Shown here one piece after another: positions 15,920 through 23,858 of a stretch of DNA of 34,937 nt. The notes under the pieces are model-generated. The model saw nothing but the letters and a program-made list of their open reading frames with translations. It was not told where the DNA came from and made no database searches. This DNA comes from CAVHIG01 sp963636105. Its GTDB lineage: Bacteria; Bacillota; Clostridia; Peptostreptococcales; Anaerovoracaceae. The stretch covers positions 1-34,937 of the forward strand of contig CAVHIG010000015.1 in NCBI GenBank assembly GCA_963636105.1, given 5' to 3'. Positions within the stretch are counted from its first letter, which is position 1; each line of letters begins with the position of its first letter. The position numbers and the translations under genes are program-made.

Positions 15920-18034
15920 TTAGCCCTGCCGGTTCTTTGCGGCCAGCTCCGCTATCTCCCCGTACTTACCCATCACATAATCATAGCCTGCCCTGGTATG
16001 CGGAATCATACAAGCCGAGCAATCCTTTATGCCGTTTTCCAAATACTTGAAATTTCCGCCGCACTTGTCGCCCAGCGCATAGAGCGGACAGTAGCAGAAG
16101 AGGCAATTGAAGTTCTCCTTATCGGCACCGGCGTGACATGGGAAAAATTCGCACTCCCTGTGCTGATTAAACTTATACCTCTCAGTCTCCACCTCGCGCG
16201 TCGCCTCCGCAAGCCATGCGGCCTCCTCCTCAGGAAGATAAGGCGCGATCGTCTCATATACACGCTTGTGATAAGCGTTCAAAATATGCTTTTCTTCGTC
16301 GGTCATATACTTTGGCTCGATTGCGTCCAGATCAAACGGCACCAGGGTCAGCGTCTCAAACTCAAGCATTTGCGGGTTCTCCCCGGCATTTTTGCAAAGA
16401 ATGAGTGTCTCAAGCCTTATTCCGTGCTTTCCTTCAATATATACGCCCGGCTCGTTTGACGTAATCATGCCCGCGCGAAAAATCGAGCTGTCCGTAAGAT
16501 AGCTGTCAATCTTATTTCTTATGCTATTTGGCCCCTCGTGCACATTCAGCATATAGCCCACGCCGTGACCCGTACCGTGATTGAAATCACAGCCGATGTC
16601 CCAAAGCGGCTTCCTTGCCAAAATGTCGAGATTTATGCCGCGCAGTCCCTCAGGGAATTTCACCGCTGAAAGAGCGAGATTTCCGCGAAGCACTGCCGTA
16701 TAGTGCAGCTTTTCCTCATCTGTCAGCGGGCCGACAGCAATTGTACGCGTGATATCCGTAGTGCCGCCCATGTACTGGCCGCCTGTATCTAAAAGGAAAA
16801 AGCCCCTGTCCGAAACAGCTGTATTGTTTTGCTTATTTGGAAAATAATGGATAATTGCGCCGTTTGAGCCTGAAGCCGCTATCGATTCGAAGCTCGGTCC
16901 CATGTAGCCTTCCTGCTCGCTACGGAATTCCTCAATTTTGGCGGATACATCCAGTTCTGTCAATATTGTATTTTTGTCCCTGTGCTTCAGCCAGTATATA
17001 AGTCTTGTAGTCGCCACGCCGTCCTTTATGTGAGTCTTGCGCATATTTTCGATTTCGACCTCGTTTTTTACGGCCTTTGGAAGAAGCGTAGGATTCTCTC
17101 CATATACAATTTTGGTATTTTCCGGAATGTTGTTTATCAAGGCGTAGTTTGCCTTTTCTCCGTCTATGAGCACGGCGTAAACGGCGTCGTCGTCCTCCTC
17201 TCCGGTGCCCCCGCAGTTTCCGCAAGAAGCCTCCGGCGCGTATCCGAGAGTCTCTACATATTCGTAGATGTCATTATATGGCAGAATTTCTATGCCGGCA
17301 GCCGCAAGCTCTGCCTTGTCTTCCGGTGAGAATTTGTCCGGATCCGCAAAGAGCTTCACCTCGTCTGCGGTGATTACGCTATAGGCCATGACTACAGGGT
17401 TGCACTCTACGTCGCTGCCGCGAATGTTGAAAAGCCAGGCTATGTCGTCGAGAGAGGTCAGCACGAGAGCGTCTATCTCGTCATCGGCAAGTATTTTTCT
17501 CACGTCCGCGAGCTTTTCTTCTCTGGATTTTCCTGCATATTCCACAGGAAGCAGCCAGGCCTTGCCCGTAGGAAGCGGCGGACGATTTTCCCATATCATG
17601 CCCACAAGGTCTTCCTTATAGCTGAATTTTATCTTTTTCCTGGAAAGCGCTTCTGTCAAAGACTCTGCCTTATTTCCAATTATTGTGCGGCCGTCAAAGC
17701 CCAAAACATCGCCTTTTTGCAGGTTTTCATAGAGAAATTGCTCTATTGTAGGCACACCCGGCTGACCCGACTTGTAGAGATCTATGCCGCTGCCTTCAAG
17801 CTCCATCGCCGCCTGTAAAAAATATCTGCCATCGGTCCAGAGGCCCGCCTTGTCCGCCATGACTACTACTGTAGCAGCGGAGCCTGTAAAGCCCGAGATG
17901 TATTTTCGGCACTTGAAATACTCGCCCACATATTCGGAGCCGTGAAAATCATCTGTCGGTATGAGATATGCCGCCATTCCTCTCTCAGCCATCAAAGCGC
18001 GCAGCTTCGCCAAACGTTCCTGTATAATATTCAT
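15920..18034 (-). CDS. M24B aminopeptidase P fused to a Cys-rich small domain
   Basis: Residues up to about 605 form an aminopeptidase P-type protein with creatinase-like N-terminal regions and an M24 metal site: Asp418 and Asp429 (LLDTGG, TTDITRT), His492 (HGTGHGVG), Glu530 (SNEPGVY) and Glu543 (IRLETL), numbered from the ATG at 18040. I prefer the ATG at 18034, which lies 8 nt after GGAGGT; the ATG at 18040 is only 2 nt away. The last 80 residues form a separate domain with Cys at about 630, 635, 646, 649, 651, 660, 674 and 677, resembling the cysteine-rich small domain family (PF04071). A CGNCGG insertion near 273-278 contains a copy of the DNA word GCGGAAAC. The enzyme should release N-terminal residues before proline. 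Confidence 0.9.
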   Translation of the reverse strand: MNIIQERLAKLRALMAERGMAAYLIPTDDFHGSEYVGEYFKCRKYISGFTGSAATVVVMADKAGLWTDGRYFLQAAMELEGSGIDLYKSGQPGVPTIEQFLYENLQKGDVLGFDGRTIIGNKAESLTEALSRKKIKFSYKEDLVGMIWENRPPLPTGKAWLLPVEYAGKSREEKLADVRKILADDEIDALVLTSLDDIAWLFNIRGSDVECNPVVMAYSVITADEVKLFADPDKFSPEDKAELAAAGIEILPYNDIYEYVETLGYAPEASCGNCGGTGEEDDDAVYAVLIDGEKANYALINNIPENTKIVYGENPTLLPKAVKNEVEIENMRKTHIKDGVATTRLIYWLKHRDKNTILTELDVSAKIEEFRSEQEGYMGPSFESIAASGSNGAIIHYFPNKQNNTAVSDRGFFLLDTGGQYMGGTTDITRTIAVGPLTDEEKLHYTAVLRGNLALSAVKFPEGLRGINLDILARKPLWDIGCDFNHGTGHGVGYMLNVHEGPNSIRNKIDSYLTDSSIFRAGMITSNEPGVYIEGKHGIRLETLILCKNAGENPQMLEFETLTLVPFDLDAIEPKYMTDEEKHILNAYHKRVYETIAPYLPEEEAAWLAEATREVETERYKFNQHRECEFFPCHAGADKENFNCLFCYCPLYALGDKCGGNFKYLENGIKDCSACMIPHTRAGYDYVMGKYGEIAELAAKNRQG

Positions 18035-18040
18035 CTGCAT

Positions 18041-18199
18041 CCACCTCCGTAGTTACAAAATTTTCAGATGTTCTTATCAAATATTCTTATAGATCTATTC
18101 TTTAATTTCTATTCTAACATTTCTATTGATTTATTCTATCACAGAGGCAGAATATTTTGCAACTTTATCTGCGGATTTTATATTTTTTCAAAAACGCCC
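18041..18199. promoter_or_regulatory. Possible promoter of the M24B peptidase gene
   Basis: On the minus strand, TTGCAA is followed after 18 bp by TAGAAT (around plus-strand 18130-18160), upstream of an AT-rich leader with several AGAAT words. The -35 box is poor, so this is a weak call. Confidence 0.35.
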
Positions 18200-18236
18200 A
18201 AAAGACCGGGCGCCCATAAGTAGCGCCCGGTCTTTT
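18200..18236 (-). terminator. Intrinsic terminator of the bcd-etfBA operon
   Basis: A perfect 14-bp stem (AAAAGACCGGGCGC with GCGCCCGGTCTTTT) encloses a 9-nt loop. It lies just downstream of the etfA stop codon. On the minus strand the stem ends in TTTT and a further T5 run follows, as expected for termination of the operon. Confidence 0.9.
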
Positions 18237-18264
18237 GTTTATTCAAAGCATTTACAATGAATGT

Positions 18265-19545
18265 CTATTTTGTAGAAGCGTCAAACAGTGCTTCTGCATT
18301 GTCCCACTCTTCAATGATCATAGGAATTACCTTGTACAGGTCGCCTACGATACCATAGTCAGCAACTTCAAATATAGGAGCATCTGGATCCTTATTGATT
18401 GCTACGATGATATCGGAAGTCTGCATACCAGCAAGGTGCTGGATAGCGCCGGAAATACCGCAAGCGAAGTAAATGTTTGGCTTTACAGTTGTACCAGTCT
18501 GACCTACCTGATGTGAATGATCGATCCAGCCTGCGTCTACTGCAGCACGGGAAGCACCTACTACACCGCCTACCTTATCAGCAAACTTCTGGATGAGCTC
18601 AAATCCGGATGCATCGCCCAGACCTCTTCCGCCGGAGCAGATGATCTTTGCGTCTGTCAGGGATACCATTTCCTTTGCGGACTTTACGATCTCAACAATC
18701 TTTGTTCTGATGTCGCTCTCAGCGATATTAGGCTTGTACTCTGTCAGAATACCAGTAGCGCCCTCTACCTTTTCTCTCTTCTGCATTACGCCAGGTCTTA
18801 CTGTGGACATCTGCGGTCTTGTTCTTGGGCAGATGATAGTAGCCATGAGGTTTCCACCGAATGCAGGACGAGTCTGCTTGATTCCTGTTGAAGGATCGTT
18901 TGGATCCAATGTGGAAGTATCCAAAGTAGTATTCTTCTTTGCGAATTCGATGTAGCTGGATACCTTTACATCAAGTCTTGTGCAGTCAGCAGTCAGACCT
19001 GTGTTGCATCTTGCAGCGATTCTCGGAGCAAGGTCTCTACCGATGTGAGTAGCACCGTAGAGTACGATTTCCGGCTTCAAATCCTCGATTGCGTCGCAGA
19101 TAACCTTTGTATATCCGTCAGTTGTGAAGTTCTTGAGAAGCGGATCCTCGATGAGGATAACTTCGTCTGCTCCGTATGCGAAGCACTCGTCAGCAAGACC
19201 CTTGATGCCGTCTCCTACGAGCAGAGCGCATACCTTTGTATCTTCGCTGATTTCTTTTGCAAGTCTGTAGCCTTCGCCTATGAGCTCAAGAGCAACGTTC
19301 ATAAGCTTGCCGTCTCTCTGCTCTGCGAATACCCAGATGTGCTTGTATGCTGAAAGGTCTACAACCTTATCATCATCTGTCTTTTCAATCGCCTGGAACG
19401 GACACTTGGCCACGCAGACATTACATGCAGTACATGCACTGCCTATAACTGCCAACTTACCTTCCATTGTAATGGCGCTAAACGGGCATGCCTTTGCACA
19501 GATTCCGCAGCCCTTGCACTTATCTTTTATTACTTGAATAGCCAT
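18265..19545 (-). CDS. etfA: Electron transfer flavoprotein alpha subunit with two 4Fe-4S motifs
   Basis: The 426-residue protein begins with a bacterial ferredoxin-like domain carrying two 4Fe-4S motifs (Cys10, 13, 16, 20 and Cys38, 41, 44, 48). The EtfA domain follows, with a C-terminal FAD-binding part including VGASRAAVDAG, GQTGTTVKP and NKDPDAPIF. EtfA and EtfB pass electrons between an acyl-CoA dehydrogenase, NADH and ferredoxin. The extra ferredoxin domain is known from EtfA relatives of Acetobacterium such as CarE and LctC, whereas many butyrate-pathway EtfA proteins lack it. It is the last gene of the operon, 19 bp after etfB, with a GGGAGG ribosome binding site. Confidence 0.94.
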   Translation of the reverse strand: MAIQVIKDKCKGCGICAKACPFSAITMEGKLAVIGSACTACNVCVAKCPFQAIEKTDDDKVVDLSAYKHIWVFAEQRDGKLMNVALELIGEGYRLAKEISEDTKVCALLVGDGIKGLADECFAYGADEVILIEDPLLKNFTTDGYTKVICDAIEDLKPEIVLYGATHIGRDLAPRIAARCNTGLTADCTRLDVKVSSYIEFAKKNTTLDTSTLDPNDPSTGIKQTRPAFGGNLMATIICPRTRPQMSTVRPGVMQKREKVEGATGILTEYKPNIAESDIRTKIVEIVKSAKEMVSLTDAKIICSGGRGLGDASGFELIQKFADKVGGVVGASRAAVDAGWIDHSHQVGQTGTTVKPNIYFACGISGAIQHLAGMQTSDIIVAINKDPDAPIFEVADYGIVGDLYKVIPMIIEEWDNAEALFDASTK

Positions 19546-19564
19546 TCTATTGTCCTCCCTCTCC

Positions 19565-20359
19565 TTAGATTACATGCTTGCCCTTTAAGTTGATGAGCAG
19601 CTTCTGAGCAACTTCCTTCTCAGAATCGCCTTCGATAGTCACGCCCTTGCCCTTTGGAGCAGGTGTGAATGATCTGAATACGTTTGTAGGAGATGCCTCA
19701 AGACCAACCTTTGTAAGGTCTACCTCGATGTCCTTTGCATTCCATGTAGTCATCTTCTTCTCGCCGAAGATACCCTTCATGGACATATATCTCGGTGTAT
19801 TCAGTTCCTTTATGCAAGTCAGCATGCAAGGAGTCTGGAGCTTGATGATTTCATAACCATCCTCAAGCTGTCTCTTTACAGTGATATCCTTCATATTGTC
19901 AGCAATCTCAAACTCTTCTACATAAGTAACCTGTGGAAGACCGAGCTTTTCTGCGATCTGCGGACCTACCTGAGCAGTATCTCCGTCGATAGCCTGTCTG
20001 CCTGCGAAGATAAGGTCATAATCGCCGATCTTCTTGATAGCAGCTTCCAGAGTGTTTGAAGTAGCCCATGTATCTGAACCGCCTACTGCTCTGTCGGAAA
20101 CGAGTACGCCCTCGTCAGCTCCCTTTGCGATACATTCGAAAAGAAGATCCTTAGCCTGTGGAGGTCCCATTGTAACTACTGTGATATGTGTATCAGGATA
20201 CTTGTCCTTGATCTTGAGTGCTTCTTCCAATGCGTTTGCATCGTCGTGGTTGAGGATGCTTGGTACGCCGTCTCTGATGAGTGTTCCTGTCTTAGGGTTG
20301 ATTTTGATTACGTTTGTATCAGGAACCTGCTTTGCGCATACGATAATCTTAAATGCCAT
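19565..20359 (-). CDS. etfB: Electron transfer flavoprotein beta subunit
   Basis: The 264-residue product has the EtfB layout: an N-terminal CAKQVPDTN, the nucleotide-binding segment AGRQAIDGDTAQVGP near 120-134, and the signature region near 180. In bifurcating complexes EtfB holds the FAD that splits the NADH electron pair, with one electron reducing ferredoxin and the other an acyl-CoA dehydrogenase. It lies between the acyl-CoA dehydrogenase and etfA genes with short spacers and an AAGGAGG ribosome binding site. Confidence 0.95.
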   Translation of the reverse strand: MAFKIIVCAKQVPDTNVIKINPKTGTLIRDGVPSILNHDDANALEEALKIKDKYPDTHITVVTMGPPQAKDLLFECIAKGADEGVLVSDRAVGGSDTWATSNTLEAAIKKIGDYDLIFAGRQAIDGDTAQVGPQIAEKLGLPQVTYVEEFEIADNMKDITVKRQLEDGYEIIKLQTPCMLTCIKELNTPRYMSMKGIFGEKKMTTWNAKDIEVDLTKVGLEASPTNVFRSFTPAPKGKGVTIEGDSEKEVAQKLLINLKGKHVI

Positions 20360-20380
20360 ATCTAATGTTCCTCCTTCTTC

Positions 20381-21520
20381 CTACTTGAAAATTGCTGCGG
20401 AGATAACCATCTTCTGAACCTCAGAAGTACCTTCGTAGATCTCAGTGATCTTGGCGTCTCTCATCATTCTCTCTACCGGATAATCCTTTGTGAAGCCATA
20501 ACCGCCGTGGAGCTGTACAGCCTTTGTTGTTACGTACATTGCAGTCTCTGCAGCAAAGAGCTTTGCCATAGCAGCATACTCACCGTAAGGAAGGTGCTTA
20601 TCCTTATAATCAGCAGCTCTGTATACGAGGAGTCTTGCAGCCTCGATCTGAGTCTTCATATTTGCCATTTCGAACTGAAGTGCCTGCATCTGGGACAATT
20701 TCTTGCCAAACTGCTTTCTAGCCTTCATGTAGTCTACAGTAACGTCGAATGCGCCCTGAGCGATTCCGAGTGCCTGTGATGCGATACCGATACGACCGCC
20801 GTCGAGAGTGGACATAGCTACCTTGAAGCCGCCGCCTATATCACCAAGGAGTCTATCCTTTGGAATCTTGCAGTTCTGGAAAATCAGCTCTGTAGTGGAG
20901 GATGCGCAGATACCCATCTTATCCTCTGTCTTACCGATTGAGAAGCCTTCATCTGTCTTCTCTACTATGAATGCACTGATTCCCTTTGTGCCCTTGGACT
21001 TGTCAGTCATAGCCATGACTACGAATACGTCAGCATATCCACCGTTTGTGATGAATACCTTTGCTCCGTTTAAGAGCCAGTAATCTCCGCAATCCTCTGC
21101 TCTTGTCTGCTGTCCTGCTGCGTCAGTACCCGCGTTTGGCTCAGTCAGACCGAAAGCTCCGAGCTTTTCGCCTGAAAGAAGTCCAGGAAGATACTTAGCT
21201 TTCTGCTCTTCTGTACCATAATTGAAGATAGGCCAGCAGCAAAGTGAAGTGTGTGCAGAGCAGATAACGCCTGTAGATGCGCATACTCTGGACAGCTCTT
21301 CAACTGTAATTGCGTAGGAGATGTGATCTCCGCCAGCTCCGCCGTACTCTGCAGGGAAAGGAATTCCCATCAATCCGTACTTCGCCATCTTCTCAACAGT
21401 CTCGACAGGGAATCTGTGTTCTTTGTCAATGTCTGCTGCCAACGGTTCAACTTCGTTAGTGGCAAAATCTCTTACCATTTTCTTAACGAATTCTTGTTCC
21501 TTTGTTAGCTGAAAATTCAT
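20381..21520 (-). CDS. bcd: Short-chain acyl-CoA dehydrogenase (butyryl-CoA dehydrogenase-like)
   Basis: The 379-residue FAD enzyme has the family signatures GAFGLTEPNAGTDA (about 127-140), the FITNGG segment, and a C-terminal IYEGTSEVQ whose Glu363 is the expected catalytic base. It is followed by etfB and etfA, so it most likely reduces crotonyl-CoA or a similar enoyl-CoA in an electron-bifurcating complex. The other butyrate genes (thl, hbd, crt) are absent from the window, so another enoyl-CoA substrate is possible. An AAGGAGG ribosome binding site precedes the ATG. A Rex-like operator lies in the upstream region. Confidence 0.93.
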   Translation of the reverse strand: MNFQLTKEQEFVKKMVRDFATNEVEPLAADIDKEHRFPVETVEKMAKYGLMGIPFPAEYGGAGGDHISYAITVEELSRVCASTGVICSAHTSLCCWPIFNYGTEEQKAKYLPGLLSGEKLGAFGLTEPNAGTDAAGQQTRAEDCGDYWLLNGAKVFITNGGYADVFVVMAMTDKSKGTKGISAFIVEKTDEGFSIGKTEDKMGICASSTTELIFQNCKIPKDRLLGDIGGGFKVAMSTLDGGRIGIASQALGIAQGAFDVTVDYMKARKQFGKKLSQMQALQFEMANMKTQIEAARLLVYRAADYKDKHLPYGEYAAMAKLFAAETAMYVTTKAVQLHGGYGFTKDYPVERMMRDAKITEIYEGTSEVQKMVISAAIFK

Positions 21521-21549
21521 GTAAATGCCTCCTTGAATTATTATTATCG

Positions 21550-21570
21550 GTAGCTCTGGAATCCGAGCTA
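21550..21570. promoter_or_regulatory. Palindromic operator-like site in the bcd leader
   Basis: TAGCTC and GAGCTA form the arms, with GGA and TCC pairing inside apart from a one-base bulge. The site lies about 30-50 nt upstream of the bcd start codon and could be a leader hairpin or a repressor site. Confidence 0.5.
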
Positions 21571-21591
21571 TAAATAACGTCGCAGCTTGTT

Positions 21592-21609
21592 TTGTTAAAA
21601 AAATAACTA
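21592..21609. promoter_or_regulatory. Rex-like operator upstream of bcd
   Basis: TTGTTAAAAAAATAACTA matches the Rex consensus TTGTTAANNNNTTAACAA at 12 of 14 defined positions. Rex senses the NADH/NAD+ ratio and in clostridia is known to repress butyrate-pathway operons. Here the site would lie just downstream of the predicted transcription start, where it could block transcription of bcd-etfB-etfA. Confidence 0.65.
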
Positions 21610-21620
21610 CGTCTTTATCT

Positions 21621-21649
21621 ATTTAACTACATTTTTTCACCATTTGCAA
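21621..21649 (-). promoter_or_regulatory. Possible bcd operon promoter
   Basis: On the minus strand TTGCAA (21644-21649), a 17-bp spacer, and TTAAAT (21621-21626) give an estimated start near 21614. Both boxes are imperfect. The position relative to the Rex-like site supports the call. Confidence 0.5.
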
Positions 21650-21714
21650 TACTTTTTTCGATATTTGCAAAAAATTTTTTTAACCGTCGAAAAATTCTGC
21701 AAAAATAATCGAAA

Positions 21715-21740
21715 AGCGGGCATTTTTAGTGCTGCCCGCC
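21715..21740 (-). terminator. Terminator downstream of the nitroreductase gene
   Basis: GCGGGCA and TGCCCGC form a 7-bp GC-rich stem about 30 nt beyond the nitroreductase stop codon. On the minus strand TTTT follows the stem. T-rich sequence also follows on the plus strand, so it may work both ways. Confidence 0.7.
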
Positions 21741-21769
21741 AATTTTTTGTCAAATATTTTGTTGTTTTT

Positions 21770-22669
21770 TTATCGACAAACTTCGACCTGCTCTATCATC
21801 CCCGCCTTGTGCAGAGCCTCAAGCATCACACGCGTATCCTTCTCCGAGCCGGAAGCGTCATACTGGAAGGTAAACTTTTTCTGAATATAGTTCATCAGTC
21901 CGCTTTCTCTTATGTTTGCGGAAATTGCCTCGGCTTCCTCCTCGCCGAAGCTTTGCTCAATGCACTTTTTCAGCTCGCGAAGCATTTTCTCCGCCGTTTT
22001 TTCGTTTTTAGGAAGCTTTGTATCCTCGCCTGCGTATTTTTCGTCAAAAAGCTCGATAATCTTCTCTTCATCAAGCTCAGGATAGCTCTCATATCCTATG
22101 ACCGCCTCAGGAGAGAGCTTCTTTCTGCGCGCCCTCTGCTCACGCTTTGGATAACCCATAGCAAGCAGCACCACAGGAAATACAAGGCTATGCGGCATGT
22201 TAAAATTCTCGCAAAACAGCTCATACTCTCCGCAGGTATTCCCCACATAGCAGGAGCGCAGGCCCGCGAGAGTCCCCGCCGTTTCCATAGATTGAGCCGC
22301 GCAGATTATATCCATAATAGAAATCAGCAGAAATTCAAGGCTTTTCGGCTGTGTATACCCCGCCTTGCAATGCTTTGCGTATATGGACATCTTGCGCCAA
22401 TCCAAAAAATATACGAAGTCGACCGCCGCTGTTTCTATGAATTTCTGCCCGCCGAGCGCCTTCGCAAGCAGTTTTTTCTTCTCCTTGTCGCGGACCGCGA
22501 TTATCGTATAGGACTGGAGATTTCCGCCGCTCGGAGCAGCCGTGCCTATCTTCAAAAGGCGCGCAAGCAGCTCCTCCGGTATCTCCTCCTCCGAAAAATT
22601 GCGGCAGGAATACCTGTCCTCAAGCAGTTCATAGGCTTCATTTAGCCTGTCTTCCGGTAATTTATGCAT
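21770..22669 (-). CDS. Nitroreductase-family protein with C-terminal extension
   Basis: The first 200 residues follow the FMN-dependent nitroreductase pattern: RYSCRNF near the start (FMN phosphate-binding Arg and Ser), AAPSGGNLQSY near 49-59, and a late AMGYPK. The family reduces nitro groups, quinones or flavins with NAD(P)H, but many members have unknown substrates. The remaining 100 residues are a charged helical extension not found in the minimal ~200-residue enzymes. The start is preceded by GAGGGTGAG. The gene is separated from pfkA by a 12-bp minisatellite. Confidence 0.85.
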   Translation of the reverse strand: MHKLPEDRLNEAYELLEDRYSCRNFSEEEIPEELLARLLKIGTAAPSGGNLQSYTIIAVRDKEKKKLLAKALGGQKFIETAAVDFVYFLDWRKMSIYAKHCKAGYTQPKSLEFLLISIMDIICAAQSMETAGTLAGLRSCYVGNTCGEYELFCENFNMPHSLVFPVVLLAMGYPKREQRARRKKLSPEAVIGYESYPELDEEKIIELFDEKYAGEDTKLPKNEKTAEKMLRELKKCIEQSFGEEEAEAISANIRESGLMNYIQKKFTFQYDASGSEKDTRVMLEALHKAGMIEQVEVCR

Positions 22670-22756
22670 TGTCTCACCCTCTTATATTATTTTCTCTGAT
22701 TAGCTACCATTTCTTGCCTCCCGAAACCTTTTTCATCCAGATTTGGAAGACCTTGG

Positions 22757-22840
22757 CCTGCAGCTCGACCTACATTCCAGCCCGTAGCTTAGCCTGCACT
22801 TCAACCTACAGCTCAGCCTGCAATCCAGCCTGCAGTATTT
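22757..22840. repeat. 12-bp minisatellite, seven units
   Basis: Seven successive 12-bp units begin CCTGCAG, CCTACAT, CCCGTAG, CCTGCAC, CCTACAG, CCTGCAA and CCTGCAG, with a consensus close to CCTRCAGYTCAG. The last unit is degenerate at its end. The array fills most of the spacer between pfkA and the nitroreductase gene. Confidence 0.85.
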
Positions 22841-22855
22841 TTACAGCATATGCCC

Positions 22856-23815
22856 CTACGACAATATATCCGCAAGCTCCATAAATTCCAAATTCGACTC
22901 GCGCTTTATTTGCAAAGCATCAGCAAGCGCATAGTGAACGATTTCTCCGCCGTTTATACCGATGGCGCGGCTTTCGCTGTCCTCACTTATGAGCTCCACC
23001 GCCTTGCACGCCGTCCTGCTCGCAAGAAGTCTGTCGCTTGACGTAGGCGAGCCTCCCCTCTGCAAATATCCGAGCACCACAAGCTTCGCGTCCAGCCCCG
23101 TGCGCTCGTGTATAAGGCTCGCAAGCTCATTTGTGCCTATGTCCACGCCCTCTGCCTTTATGATGATATTGTGCAGCTTGCCGCGATTTCTGCCCTGTAT
23201 GAGCTTCTTGCACACCGCATTTATATCAAAGGGCTGCTCCGGTATCAAAATGCTCTCCGCGCCGCCCGCAAGCCCCGCGTAGAGCGCGATGTCACCGCAA
23301 TGCCTGCCCATGACCTCGATGATGGTCGTCCTCTCATGTGACGAGGAAGTATCGCGTATATTGCTTATAGCCGAAAGCACCGTATTTACTGCCGTATCAA
23401 AGCCGATGGTATAATCCGTATATCCAAGGTCATTGTCTATCGTCCCGGGGAGGCACATCACAGGCACGCCAAGCTTCGAAAGCTCCAAAGCGCCGTGCAT
23501 CGAGCCGTCGCCACCGATTACGATAAGTGAGTCGATTTCGAAATTCCGCAGCATGTTGCAGGCCATTGCGCGCCCTTCTGCCGTCATAAAGCGCGCGCTC
23601 CTTGCCGTATGGAGAATCGTGCCGCCGCGATGAAGTATGTCCGCCACAGAGGATACGTCCATCTCCCTGAAATCGCCTTCAATCAAGCCATCATAGCCTC
23701 TTTCTATGCCATATACCTTCATCCCGTTATAAAGCGCGCTTCTCACTGCCGCCCTTATCGCCGCGTTCATTCCCGGCGAATCTCCGCCGCTTGTCAAAAT
23801 TCCTATTTTTTTCAA
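22856..23815 (-). CDS. pfkA: 6-phosphofructokinase, ATP-dependent type
   Basis: This glycolytic enzyme phosphorylates fructose 6-phosphate. The 319-residue product has the ATP-site GGDSPGMN (10-17), GGDGS (101-105) with Gly rather than the Asp that marks pyrophosphate-dependent enzymes, and the catalytic PGTIDND (123-129, Asp127). The start is TTG, 7 nt after AAAGGAG. It follows dnaE by 43 bp, a gene order common in Firmicutes. Confidence 0.95.
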   Translation of the reverse strand: MKKIGILTSGGDSPGMNAAIRAAVRSALYNGMKVYGIERGYDGLIEGDFREMDVSSVADILHRGGTILHTARSARFMTAEGRAMACNMLRNFEIDSLIVIGGDGSMHGALELSKLGVPVMCLPGTIDNDLGYTDYTIGFDTAVNTVLSAISNIRDTSSSHERTTIIEVMGRHCGDIALYAGLAGGAESILIPEQPFDINAVCKKLIQGRNRGKLHNIIIKAEGVDIGTNELASLIHERTGLDAKLVVLGYLQRGGSPTSSDRLLASRTACKAVELISEDSESRAIGINGGEIVHYALADALQIKRESNLEFMELADILS

Positions 23816-23858
23816 ATTATTACTCCTTTCCCACTATACTCCTGTAAATCACTCAAGC

